From positions 1-31,276 of the forward strand of contig JBLNCA010000008.1 of NCBI GenBank assembly GCA_050260375.1: 31,276 nucleotides of DNA. The letters are read 5' to 3'. Position numbers and translations under genes: made by a program. This document shows positions 1-7,247 of the stretch, one piece after another (positions within the stretch are counted from its first letter, which is position 1; each line of letters begins with the position of its first letter). Source of the DNA: DTFZ01 sp050260375. Lineage in GTDB: Bacteria > Bacillota > Clostridia > Christensenellales > SZUA-584. The notes beneath the pieces are model-generated. The model was not told where the DNA came from, did no database searches, and worked only from the letters and a program-made list of their open reading frames with translations.

Positions 1-117
1 CAGCGCTATCAGAGATGGGACAACAACTTTCCATTGCTGGTCTTGGGACGAAAATCGCCCCTCCAGTACTGGAGGGAGAACTTTGCCAAAAGTGTAACAG
101 ATCAATTGACAACGTAG
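1..117 (+). CDS. C-terminal tail of a probable transposase (partial)
   Basis: Frame 1 is open from the window edge for 38 codons and ends at TAG 115-117. The tail contains LGRKSPLQYWREN preceded by a WDNNFP stretch. This resembles the end of DDE integrase-core transposases (IS3, IS30 and IS481-like), where an LG-x-(K/R)-(S/T)-P-x-x-(Y/V) motif follows an asparagine-rich turn. The catalytic DDE part would lie outside the window. The family assignment rests on this short motif only, so it is tentative. The position at the extreme end fits a contig or window broken inside a repeated insertion sequence. Confidence 0.5.
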   Translation, partial: QRYQRWDNNFPLLVLGRKSPLQYWRENFAKSVTDQLTT

Positions 118-135
118 ACGCTGGTTTTATTATAC
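106..135 (+). promoter_or_regulatory. Sigma-A type promoter for the homocysteine operon
   Basis: TTGACA (106-111), 18-base spacer, TTATAC (130-135). Transcription would start near 142, giving a leader of about 87 bases before the GTG at 229. The -35 box overlaps the last codons of the upstream partial transposase frame, so this could be an outward-facing promoter carried by the mobile element. Confidence 0.55.
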
Positions 136-228
136 GGTTGTTTCCTGTAATCAAAAGTAGTACAATTACTTATTAATGTTTGCAGATTAATTTATATTAT
201 ATACATGGAGTTATTGGAGGCTGTTGCG

Positions 229-1386
229 GTGGCTAAAACAATTGAAGAGATCAACGAGAAGCTGAAAAAGGGCAAGGCTGTGGTGTTTACCGCTGAGGAA
301 GCGGTGAGCATGGCCAAAGAGCAGGGCGTCAAGAAGTGCGCGAGCGCAATAGATGTAGTTACTTCGGCTACGTTCGGCGCGATGTGCTCGTCGGGTGCGG
401 TGCTTAACTTCGGGCACAGCGACCCGCCGATACGTATGTCCGAGATAACGCTTAACGGCGTTGAGGCGTACGGCGGCCTCGCAGCGGTTGATACATACAT
501 AGGCGCTACACAGCCGGGCCGGGACACCGGCATAGAGTACGGCGGCGCGCACGTTATTGAAGATTTGATCGCGGGCAAGGAGATTGCGCTAGAGGCGCGC
601 TCGGGCGGCACGGACTGCTATATTACGAAGGAGTTCAAATCGAAGATAAGGCTGAAGGACTTGAATCAGGCTTATCTTTTCAATCCGAGAAACGCATATC
701 AGAACTACTCGGCGGCGACTAACACTACGCGCTCCATTAAGCGCACCTACATGGGCACGCTGCTGCCTAATATGGGCAACGTGACGTACACTACGTCGGG
801 CGAGCTGTCGCCGCTGCTGAAAGACCCGAATCTGCGCACCATAGGAATAGGCACTAAAATTCTGCTGTGCGGAGGCGAAGGCTTCGTCGTGTTTGAAGGC
901 ACGCAGGCCGTAAACGGGGTCACGAAGCTCGAAAACGGAGACAAGTCTTACGCCGGCTACACTCTTGCCGTGATAGGCGATTTAAAGGGCATGAAGAGCG
1001 AGTATATAAAGGCGGCGACATTCGAGGGCTACGGTTGCACGCTCTATATAGGCATTGGCATACCGCTGCCCGTGATTGACGAAGACATGATGGCAGACCT
1101 CGCGGTATCAAACGAGCATCTTTACACCAACATATACGACTACGGCTACAGCGAGCGCTCGAGAAGGGTGATAAAGACCGTTTCGTACGCCGAGCTGCGT
1201 TCGGGCGAGGTGGAGATTGAAGGCGTGAAGGTTAAGACAGCGCCGCTTTCCAGCCTGTATAAGGCGAGAAAAATAGCGGAAGAACTGAAAGCTAAGCTAT
1301 TGAACGGCGAATTCGTAATGACGCAGCCCGCGGCTATGCTGCCATACAGGAAGAGCTTAAACGTGCTGAAGAGGAGTAGCAAATGA
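229..1386 (+). CDS. Homocysteine biosynthesis protein, HcyBio/DUF39 family
   Basis: This 385-residue protein belongs to the HcyBio (DUF39, COG1900) family. In methanogens (MA1821-type) the family is implicated with a NIL-ferredoxin partner in making homocysteine from aspartate semialdehyde and sulfide, bypassing O-acyl-homoserine. Visible family features are the N-terminal KTIEEINEKLKKGKAVVFTA segment, a conserved cysteine region (SATFGAMCSSGAVLNFGHSD), and glycine-rich stretches near the middle (LLCGGEGFVVFEGTQ). I place the start at GTG 229 rather than ATG 205. GGAGG at 216-220 sits 8 bases before the GTG, the extra eight residues are not family-like, and the ATG has no ribosome site. Its stop overlaps the next start (ATGA), so the two are translationally coupled. 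Confidence 0.88.
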   Translation: MAKTIEEINEKLKKGKAVVFTAEEAVSMAKEQGVKKCASAIDVVTSATFGAMCSSGAVLNFGHSDPPIRMSEITLNGVEAYGGLAAVDTYIGATQPGRDTGIEYGGAHVIEDLIAGKEIALEARSGGTDCYITKEFKSKIRLKDLNQAYLFNPRNAYQNYSAATNTTRSIKRTYMGTLLPNMGNVTYTTSGELSPLLKDPNLRTIGIGTKILLCGGEGFVVFEGTQAVNGVTKLENGDKSYAGYTLAVIGDLKGMKSEYIKAATFEGYGCTLYIGIGIPLPVIDEDMMADLAVSNEHLYTNIYDYGYSERSRRVIKTVSYAELRSGEVEIEGVKVKTAPLSSLYKARKIAEELKAKLLNGEFVMTQPAAMLPYRKSLNVLKRSSK

Positions 1387-1805
1387 AACAGACAAGCGTA
1401 AAAGTTGGGCTCAAGTTCCCGCCCGAAAAAGCAAACAAGCCTGTCGTGACCGTGCTCGTGGGGTTCGGCCTCGATTTTAACATACTGAGAGCATATATAT
1501 CGCCCGGCAAGACGGGGCATATGGTTATAGAGCTTACCGGCAGCGAGCGTGATGTAAACAAGGGCATAGATTTCTTAAAGCGCGAAGGCGTCGAGGTTAC
1601 GGTGTTCTCGGAAAGCGTTTTAAGGTACGAGGAAAAGTGCATACACTGCGGCGCGTGCACGTCCGTTTGCCCGACGGGAGCGCTTATGATGAACCAGCAG
1701 ACGTGGGAGCTGGAGTTCGATATGGGCAAGTGCGTGCTGTGCGGGTATTGCGTGCGCGCCTGCCCGGCGAGGGCGATAAAGAACTTCGAAGATGAAGCCC
1801 TCTGA
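1383..1805 (+). CDS. NIL-domain 2[4Fe-4S] ferredoxin, homocysteine synthesis partner
   Basis: A 140-residue protein with an N-terminal NIL domain (about residues 3-78, the small ligand-binding domain also found in methionine ABC ATPases) fused to a two-cluster bacterial ferredoxin. Cluster cysteines are at 86, 89, 92, 96 and 117, 120, 123, 127, in CxxCxxCxxxCP spacing. The MA1822-type homologue acts with HcyBio and probably delivers electrons or handles sulfur during homocysteine formation. The start ATG lies in an ATGA overlap with the upstream stop, with GAGGAG (1371-1376) as ribosome site. The 3' end overlaps the UPF0280 gene by 14 bases, consistent with one transcript. Confidence 0.9.
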   Translation: MKQTSVKVGLKFPPEKANKPVVTVLVGFGLDFNILRAYISPGKTGHMVIELTGSERDVNKGIDFLKREGVEVTVFSESVLRYEEKCIHCGACTSVCPTGALMMNQQTWELEFDMGKCVLCGYCVRACPARAIKNFEDEAL

Positions 1806-2526
1806 TTACACCGACAGGAACGTATACAGGAACAGGGTGGTATCCGACCTTGAGTGCTGGCGTATGCAGCACCTTGAGACGGAGCTGTTAATCTGCGCCG
1901 GTCGCAAGCTTGAAGACGAGGCGCTTTTTGCCGTGCTTGAACTGCGGCGCGTGCTGGACGGATACATGGAAAAGCATCCGGAATTTAAGACGGCGCTTTC
2001 GCCGCTTGAGCCGGAAGCGGACGCGCATGCAATGATCGCAGCGATGTGCGAGGCGGGCAAAGCCGCTGATGTGGGGCCTATGGCCGCGGTGGCGGGCGCG
2101 TTTTCCGCATACGTAGCGGACGAGCTTTTAAAGCATACAGATAAGGTGATCGTCGAAAACGGCGGCGACATATGCATGAAAACGGGCGATATTCGCACCG
2201 TCGCGATATACGCTGGAGCCAGCCCATTGAATATGAAGGTAGGCATAAAGGTGGATTCCCGGGAAATGCCGGTCTCCGTATGCACGTCGTCGGGCACGGT
2301 GGGGCCGTCGCTTAGCTTTGGCAACGCGGACGCCGCGGTAGTCGTTTCGCGCGACGCGTGCCTTGCGGACGCCTGCGCGACAAGGCTGGGCAACGAGCTA
2401 AAGTCGGAAGACGACATACAAAGCGCGCTGGAAACGGTTTACGCGATAGAAGGAGTAATGGGCGCCGTTGCAATAATCGGCGGCAAATGCGGCGCGATAG
2501 GCGATATAGAACTGGTAAGCCTTTAA
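1792..2526 (+). CDS. UPF0280 family (ApbE-like) protein
   Basis: A 244-residue member of UPF0280 (COG2122), a family with an ApbE-like fold. The MA1715 homologue has been linked to homocysteine synthesis together with MA1821 and MA1822, though its chemistry is not settled. Seen here are the N-terminal YTDRNVYRNRV segment, a glycine/alanine-rich core (GPMAAVAGAFSAYVAD) and VIVENGGDICMK, all typical of the family. It starts inside the end of the ferredoxin gene. Its presence as third gene completes the trio, which strengthens the pathway reading for all three. A flavin-transfer role like true ApbE is possible but not shown. Confidence 0.85.
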   Translation: MKPSDYTDRNVYRNRVVSDLECWRMQHLETELLICAGRKLEDEALFAVLELRRVLDGYMEKHPEFKTALSPLEPEADAHAMIAAMCEAGKAADVGPMAAVAGAFSAYVADELLKHTDKVIVENGGDICMKTGDIRTVAIYAGASPLNMKVGIKVDSREMPVSVCTSSGTVGPSLSFGNADAAVVVSRDACLADACATRLGNELKSEDDIQSALETVYAIEGVMGAVAIIGGKCGAIGDIELVSL

Positions 2527-2568
2527 GCAAGCGTGAAGCCCGAAAAGGCGGTAAATATTGCTTTTTTA
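2521..2568 (+). terminator. Possible terminator after the homocysteine operon
   Basis: AAGCAA just after the stop can pair with TTGCTT (2558-2563), with an inner GCC/GGC pairing, followed by a T run. It is long and imperfect. Its 3' arm doubles as the -35 box of the next promoter. Confidence 0.35.
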
Positions 2569-2586
2569 CTATTACCAGTGTAAAAT
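2558..2586 (+). promoter_or_regulatory. Promoter for the Sua5 gene, giving a near-leaderless mRNA
   Basis: TTGCTT (2558-2563), 17-base spacer, TAAAAT (2581-2586). The expected start point is about 2593, only six bases before ATG 2599. No Shine-Dalgarno sequence precedes that ATG. Confidence 0.55.
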
Positions 2587-2598
2587 AAAAAAATATAA

Positions 2599-3618
2599 AT
2601 GATATTGCATTTGAACGGTGAATATAAAGAAAATATATTAAAAGCGACGGAAGTGATAAAAAGCGGCGGGCTCGTCGCTTTTCCGACCGAGACGGTTTAC
2701 GGCCTCGGCGCTAACGCGCTCGACGAAGACGCCGTAAAGCGCATATTCGAATTGAAGGGAAGGCCGCAGGACAACCCGCTTATTGTCCATGTGGATTCGA
2801 CTATAGCCGCCCGCCAGATAGCGCAGTTCAACGACAAGGCGGAAAAGCTGGCTGCCGAGTATTGGCCGGGGCCGCTTACTATGGTGCTTCCCGGGATTGG
2901 AATTCCCCGGGCGGTATCGGCGGGGCTCGATACCGTGGGCGTAAGGATGCCGGACAGCGACGCTGCATTGTCGCTTATATCCGCGTCGGGCGTGCCTATA
3001 GCGGCGCCCAGCGCAAACAAATCGGGCAGCCCGAGCCCCACGAGCGCCGAGCATGTCAGAAGCGACTTCGGCGACGATTTGCTGATACTCGACGCGGGCG
3101 AATGCAGCATAGGCGTTGAGTCTACCGTCGTCGATATGACGAAGGAAGTTCCTGTTATACTAAGGCCGGGGGCGGTTACGCTCGATATGATAAAGGAGTG
3201 CCTCGGCGAAGCGCAGTCCGCTTCCGCTACTTTCGAAGGCGACGGGCCGCCGCCCGCGCCGGGCATGAAGTACAGGCACTACGCGCCCAAAGCGCTGGTA
3301 ACGGTGGTGGAAGGCAGCGGTACGTCGGTACAGGAAGCTGTCAAGTATCTCTACGACAAGGACGTGAAAAAAGGGGACAGGCCTCTCGTTATGGCCAGCC
3401 GTGAGAACAGGAAGTATTACGGCAAAAGGGAAGTTGTAATTACCGGGAGCATTGACGACCCGCGCGAGGCGGCAAGGAACCTTTACTCTCTGCTGCGCGA
3501 AGCGGATGAAAAGTCATACACCGCGATATATTTCGAGGCCATACCGAAGACAGGCATAGGATTTGCCGTGATGAACAGGATTTACAAAGCGGCTGCATAT
3601 AATATAGTTAAGGTTTAG
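2599..3618 (+). CDS. ywlC: Threonylcarbamoyl-AMP synthase, Sua5 type
   Basis: Makes threonylcarbamoyl-AMP from threonine, bicarbonate and ATP, the first step of t6A formation at position 37 of ANN-decoding tRNAs. At 339 residues it is the long Sua5 form: an N-terminal YrdC/TsaC domain (about 1-205) plus a C-terminal Sua5 domain. Motifs include FPTETVYGLGANA near residue 30, KGRPQDNPLIVH, and SANKSGSPSPTS. The linker GMKYRHYAPKA between the domains is characteristic of Sua5. The start has no ribosome-binding site but lies just after a good promoter. A LMW phosphatase follows 10 bases later, the ywlC-ywlE order known from Bacillus subtilis. Confidence 0.95.
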   Translation: MILHLNGEYKENILKATEVIKSGGLVAFPTETVYGLGANALDEDAVKRIFELKGRPQDNPLIVHVDSTIAARQIAQFNDKAEKLAAEYWPGPLTMVLPGIGIPRAVSAGLDTVGVRMPDSDAALSLISASGVPIAAPSANKSGSPSPTSAEHVRSDFGDDLLILDAGECSIGVESTVVDMTKEVPVILRPGAVTLDMIKECLGEAQSASATFEGDGPPPAPGMKYRHYAPKALVTVVEGSGTSVQEAVKYLYDKDVKKGDRPLVMASRENRKYYGKREVVITGSIDDPREAARNLYSLLREADEKSYTAIYFEAIPKTGIGFAVMNRIYKAAAYNIVKV

Positions 3619-3628
3619 GAGGAAATTC

Positions 3629-4126
3629 ATGAACGTTCTTTTTGTATGTACGGGCAATACATGCAGAAGTCCAATGGCGGAAGAAGTTGCAGACGATGCG
3701 GCTGGCCGAAGTACTCAATATAACGACATTACATTCGATTCGGCAGGAACGTTCGCCTGCGAGGGCGAGCCGGCGACCGAAGAGGCTATAGAAGTGATGC
3801 GCGAGTTGGGCCTTGACCTTGAGAAGCACAAGGCTCAGCAGTTTACAAAAGAGCTCGCGGAATGGGCTGATATAATACTCGCAATGGAAGCGAGGCACAT
3901 AGAGGAAATGGAAGCGATGGCTCCCGACGAGGAGCATAAGATGCACACGCTCTTAGGGTACGCGCAGGGCGTGGACGGATATCCCGGCGAATCGGGGTAT
4001 GATATTATGGACCCCTATAAAGAAGGCATAGACGTTTACCGCAAGGCGAGGGATCAGATATCCGAAGCGATAGACAAGGCGCTGCTGCGCATATCCAAGG
4101 AAAGGCAGAAGATAAAGGGCGCTTAA
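3629..4126 (+). CDS. ywlE: Low-molecular-weight protein arginine/tyrosine phosphatase, YwlE-like
   Basis: A 165-residue LMW phosphatase. The catalytic P-loop CTGNTCRS at residues 7-14 carries the nucleophilic Cys and the phosphate-binding Arg. The Thr following GN in the loop is the residue that in YwlE favours phospho-arginine over phospho-tyrosine, so arginine phosphatase activity (counteracting a McsB-type kinase) is likely but inferred. The general-acid loop appears as MDPYKEG near residue 130, where most relatives have DP(F/Y). AGGAGG precedes the start with good spacing. It is co-transcribed with the Sua5 gene and converges with a minus-strand gene whose stop overlaps its own. Confidence 0.9.
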   Translation: MNVLFVCTGNTCRSPMAEEVADDAAGRSTQYNDITFDSAGTFACEGEPATEEAIEVMRELGLDLEKHKAQQFTKELAEWADIILAMEARHIEEMEAMAPDEEHKMHTLLGYAQGVDGYPGESGYDIMDPYKEGIDVYRKARDQISEAIDKALLRISKERQKIKGA

Positions 4127-4413
4127 GGCGCAACAGAGGAATTTACTTTGAATAGATTTTGCAGCTGTTCTTCTGTGGACAAAAGGTTGCTGCCGACGAT
4201 TTCTTCCCCTTTGAGGTCCTGTATCAGCAGCCTGTCGCCGTCATTGAGATAGATTTCGAGATTCTTATAGATATAATCGCAGTCTTCCTCGGTGTTTACG
4301 AACCAGAAAGAATCCGTCATCTTTACGTTTTCATACATTTCGATAGCGTTTATAAGGCTCCTGTAATAATGACGGGGGCCTTTTAAGTCACACGATACTA
4401 TTTTTATTGACAT
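4123..4413 (-). CDS. Small Cas2/SinR-like ferredoxin-fold protein, function unknown
   Basis: A 96-residue protein. Its pattern is a first strand ending in SCDLKGP with Y-x-x-L-I-x-A-I, then DSFWFVNTEEDCDYIYKNL, then a final strand DGDRLLIQDLKGE. This matches the layout of small proteins annotated SinR-family or Cas2/VapD-like (conserved early Asp, S-x-W-x-(I/V)-x-T turn, DxLLVxxL-x-G end). There is no CRISPR array or other cas gene here, so it is not an adaptation module part. Relatives of Cas2/VapD include RNases and toxin components, but no partner gene sits next to it. It has its own promoter and an AGAGG ribosome site, and converges with the phosphatase gene (stops share bases at 4123-4126). 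Confidence 0.6.
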   Translation of the reverse strand: MSIKIVSCDLKGPRHYYRSLINAIEMYENVKMTDSFWFVNTEEDCDYIYKNLEIYLNDGDRLLIQDLKGEEIVGSNLLSTEEQLQNLFKVNSSVAP

Positions 4414-4441
4414 ATGCTTACCTCTTGGTTATGTTATACCA

Positions 4442-4469
4442 ATTATAGCATATATATTACATGTTTCAA
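4442..4469 (-). promoter_or_regulatory. Promoter for the small Cas2/SinR-like gene
   Basis: Read on the minus strand: TTGAAA (4464-4469), 16-base spacer, TATAAT (4442-4447). The start point would be near 4435, about 20 bases before the ATG at 4413. Confidence 0.65.
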
Positions 4470-4613
4470 CATTAAATAGCATATATAGGAGTGTTAAGGT
4501 GAAGATTCCTTATTTATGCTGCAATGATGAAAATTAGGCGGCATAAAATCTTATTAATATAACCGGACGGAAAGGTAAAATGTAAACTTTCATAACCTTA
4601 TCTTTGGGTATCC

Positions 4614-4643
4614 TGTACAATGGCGCAAATCGCATAGTATAAT
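4614..4643 (+). promoter_or_regulatory. Promoter whose start point coincides with the PBP start codon
   Basis: TATAAT at 4638-4643 with a weak TGTACA at 4614-4619 (18-base spacer). Seven bases beyond the -10 box is 4650, the A of the ATG of the penicillin-binding protein. There is no Shine-Dalgarno sequence, so a leaderless mRNA is predicted. Confidence 0.45.
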
Positions 4644-4649
4644 ATCCCC

Positions 4650-6671
4650 ATGAAAAATATTCGCAGTATTACAAAGATTATCTTAAGTATTATTGCCTGC
4701 GTGCTCTTTTGCTCGTGCGCGCAGCCGGGCAAGCCTTACGATTTTTCCAAGAGCGATATAACGCAGTATATTGAGAGCTTCAAGGCGAAGGATTACGCGG
4801 CGATGTATTCGCTTTGCGCTCCCGCCGTGGATATAAAGCAGGAAGCGTTTATAAAGAAATACAGCGATATAATGGAAGGGCTGGGCGTTAAGGAGATATC
4901 GATAGACAACATAACGGGCCCGGACGAGAACGGAGTGTTTAAATACACGGCGACGTACAAGACGGAGGAGTACGGAGACTTTACCAACGACTTTACGCTG
5001 AGGACGGGGTTTAAGGACGATAGGTGGCTGGTGCTGTGGGATTATTCCCTTATATTCCCCGAGCTTGAGGAAGGCGGCAGCGTGTGCGTAAAGACATTAA
5101 AGGCGCAGCGCGGAGAGATGTTCGGCGCGGGCGGAGAGCTCATAGCCGAGAACGCCTACGCGGATACGATATACATGGAACCGTCAAAGGTACAGGACAT
5201 TGGCGCCGTCGCGGCGGCGGTGAGCCCGATAACCGGCGTTACGCAGACGGAGCTTGTCGATATGTTCAACAAGGCGGTGCAGAACGGCACTCAGTCGATA
5301 CCGTTGGGAGCGTTTTTCCACGACCAGCTTTCTGAGCAGCAGCGGCAGAGCATAGAGGCAGTGGCGGGCCTCGGCATAGACGACAAGATGTACACGCCTA
5401 TACGCAACTACCCGCTCAAGGAAGCGGCGGCGCAGATAGCGGGTTATATAGGCCTCGTCGACCCCGAAAATATACCCGATGGCTATAAGAGCACCGACAA
5501 GATAGGCAAAGCCGGATTGGAGTCGGCGTTTGAGGAGCAGCTGCGCGGCAGGGACGGAAAGATAGTATACATTGAAGACAGGTGGGGCAAAAATATACGC
5601 ACATTGTATGAAGTCAAGGATGAGCAGGGGCAGGACCTTTGGCTCACGATAAAGCCCGAACTGCAGAAAAGGGCGTACAACGCGCTGGCGACGTACCTTA
5701 CGCCGGAGCAGACGGGCGTTGCGATAGTAATGGACGCAAAGACGGGTTATGTGGAAGCGATGGCCGCGTACCCTTCGTACGACAACAACCTTTTCACGTT
5801 CCCGGTATCGGAAGAAGTGTTTAAAACGATGACGCTTTTCCCGTGGGCGACGCAAGGCGGCTACCCTCCGGGCAGCGTTATCAAGCCCTTTACCGCGACG
5901 GCTGCGCTGGAAGGCGGGGTAATAACGCCCGAAACGGAATTCGAAGGCACGATAGCGGACAACAAATGGTACCCCGACGGAGAGGGCTGGTACATAAAGC
6001 GGGTGAGCGATTCGGGCTGGCCGATAACGCTCGCAAACGCTTTAAGAAGCTCGGACAACATATACTTTGCGTATGTTGCTATGAAGATGGGCGAAGAGAA
6101 GCTGATGAATTACCTTGAAAGCATAGGCATGGAGGAGGCCGTACCGTTCGATCTGCCGGTAAAGGAAGCGAACATAAAGAACGAAACCACGACGATAAAC
6201 AGAAAACTGCTCGCGGACATGGGCTACGGCCAGGGCGACCTGCTTGTAACGCCGATGCAGCTTGCCGCTATGTATACGGCGTTTGCGAACGGCACGGGCG
6301 ACATGATGAAGCCTATACTCGTTAAGCAGACTAAGCGCACGGAAGGGCTCGATTATGTTACAATAACGGACAGGCAGCCCGAGGTGTGGAAGCAAGGCGC
6401 GGTGTCGGAGAGCACGGTGCGTACGCTGCTTCCGATGCTGGAGAATGTAGTAAACCACGGCACCGCATATGACTCAAGGATACCCGGCATAAGGATAGCG
6501 GGCAAGACGGGCACTGCGGAGATAGGCCAGAACAAAGCAAGGGAGATATCGTGGTATGCGGCGTTCTGGTTGGACGGCAACTACGACAGGTTGGTCGTCG
6601 TGATGGTGGACACCGCGGCGGAAAAAGGAACGGTGAAGTTTGATATTGCAAAGGCGCTACTTACGCCGTAA
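4650..6671 (+). CDS. MecA-type class B penicillin-binding protein (transpeptidase)
   Basis: A 673-residue peptidoglycan D,D-transpeptidase. The N-terminus is a signal or anchor (about 5-23) ending in a cysteine-rich SCAQPG that could be a lipobox, although its preceding residues are unusual. Then follow an NTF2-like MecA_N domain (about 28-145), a dimerisation domain (about 150-310) and a transpeptidase domain (about 345-670). Catalytic motifs are complete: S409-V-I-K412, S468-D-N470 and K619-T-G621. The MecA_N domain places it with PBP2a/PBP3-like low-affinity enzymes of Gram-positives, but domain order alone does not show beta-lactam resistance. No FtsW/RodA gene is adjacent. Translation probably starts on a leaderless transcript. 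Confidence 0.92.
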   Translation: MKNIRSITKIILSIIACVLFCSCAQPGKPYDFSKSDITQYIESFKAKDYAAMYSLCAPAVDIKQEAFIKKYSDIMEGLGVKEISIDNITGPDENGVFKYTATYKTEEYGDFTNDFTLRTGFKDDRWLVLWDYSLIFPELEEGGSVCVKTLKAQRGEMFGAGGELIAENAYADTIYMEPSKVQDIGAVAAAVSPITGVTQTELVDMFNKAVQNGTQSIPLGAFFHDQLSEQQRQSIEAVAGLGIDDKMYTPIRNYPLKEAAAQIAGYIGLVDPENIPDGYKSTDKIGKAGLESAFEEQLRGRDGKIVYIEDRWGKNIRTLYEVKDEQGQDLWLTIKPELQKRAYNALATYLTPEQTGVAIVMDAKTGYVEAMAAYPSYDNNLFTFPVSEEVFKTMTLFPWATQGGYPPGSVIKPFTATAALEGGVITPETEFEGTIADNKWYPDGEGWYIKRVSDSGWPITLANALRSSDNIYFAYVAMKMGEEKLMNYLESIGMEEAVPFDLPVKEANIKNETTTINRKLLADMGYGQGDLLVTPMQLAAMYTAFANGTGDMMKPILVKQTKRTEGLDYVTITDRQPEVWKQGAVSESTVRTLLPMLENVVNHGTAYDSRIPGIRIAGKTGTAEIGQNKAREISWYAAFWLDGNYDRLVVVMVDTAAEKGTVKFDIAKALLTP

Positions 6672-6718
6672 AGACTTTTCAGTGGCCCGCAGCACGAAAG
6701 AAACTTCAGCAAGCGCAG

Positions 6719-6737
6719 GGGCGGCATGTGGCCGCCC
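6719..6737 (+). repeat. GC-rich perfect hairpin between PBP and GNAT genes
   Basis: GGGCGGC and GCCGCCC form a perfect 7-bp stem around ATGTG. No T run follows, so it is a weak terminator at best. It may protect the 3' end of the PBP mRNA. Confidence 0.4.
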
Positions 6738-6750
6738 GCATGAACAGAAT

Positions 6751-6756
6751 TATAAT
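6751..6756 (+). promoter_or_regulatory. -10 box (TATAAT) before the GNAT gene
   Basis: A consensus TATAAT lies 17 bases before the ATG, with AAGGAGA as ribosome site between. I see no convincing -35 box; the hairpin at 6719-6737 occupies that region. Confidence 0.35.
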
Positions 6757-6773
6757 CATTTAAGGAGAATTGC

Positions 6774-7247
6774 ATGATTACCAGTGCATTTTTGGCAGGG
6801 AACGGAGACATAAGCGAGCCGCTAATGATACGGCGCGAGGTGTTCATAGAGGAGCAGGGCTGCCCTGAGAGCGAAGACAGGGACGGCATGGACGAAGCGG
6901 CGCTGCATCTGGTTGTATACGTCGACGAAATTCCTGCCGCGACGGGTCGCATATGGCACGACGGCAGCGTGTTCCGTATAGGCCGGCTTGCGGTGAGAAA
7001 GCGATACAGGGGGCAGCAGATAGGGGACCTTGCGCTGCGGCTGCTTATATACAAGGCTTTCAGCTCGGGCGCGGAGGAACTTTACGTGAACGCGCAAGCC
7101 TATATAAAAGAACTGTACAAAAAGTTCGGGTTCAAGGAAACAGGCGGGGAGTTTATCGAAGCGGGGCGGCCGCACGTACCTATGTCGCTTAAAAAGAGCG
7201 ACGTTGTATACCCTTCGGCCTGCGGACATAACAAGGGAGCAAAATGA
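6774..7247 (+). CDS. GNAT family N-acetyltransferase, ElaA/YjcF-like
   Basis: A 157-residue GCN5-related acetyltransferase that would transfer acetyl from acetyl-CoA to an unknown amine. The opening (IRREVFIEEQGCPESEDRDG) is typical of the ElaA/YjcF branch. The acetyl-CoA pyrophosphate loop is seen as RLAVRKRYRGQQIG around residues 71-84, followed by the helix LALRLLIYKA and the late AQAYIKELYKKFGF segment. The substrate cannot be read from sequence. It has a strong AAGGAGA ribosome site, and its stop overlaps the PHP gene start by 4 bases (ATGA), so the two are coupled. Confidence 0.85.
   Translation: MITSAFLAGNGDISEPLMIRREVFIEEQGCPESEDRDGMDEAALHLVVYVDEIPAATGRIWHDGSVFRIGRLAVRKRYRGQQIGDLALRLLIYKAFSSGAEELYVNAQAYIKELYKKFGFKETGGEFIEAGRPHVPMSLKKSDVVYPSACGHNKGAK

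Noticed and set aside
59..76. Perfect 18-base palindrome CCCTCCAGT-ACTGGAGGG near the left edge
   Set aside because: It lies inside the transposase-like reading frame, has no T run and is far from the operon start, so I treat it as coding sequence that happens to be palindromic.
205..228. ATG 205 as start of the HcyBio gene
   Set aside because: It lacks a ribosome site, and the codons 205-228 contain the ribosome site of the better start GTG 229.
4123..4413. Cas2-like protein as part of a CRISPR system
   Set aside because: No repeat-spacer array and no cas1 or other cas gene occurs in the window.
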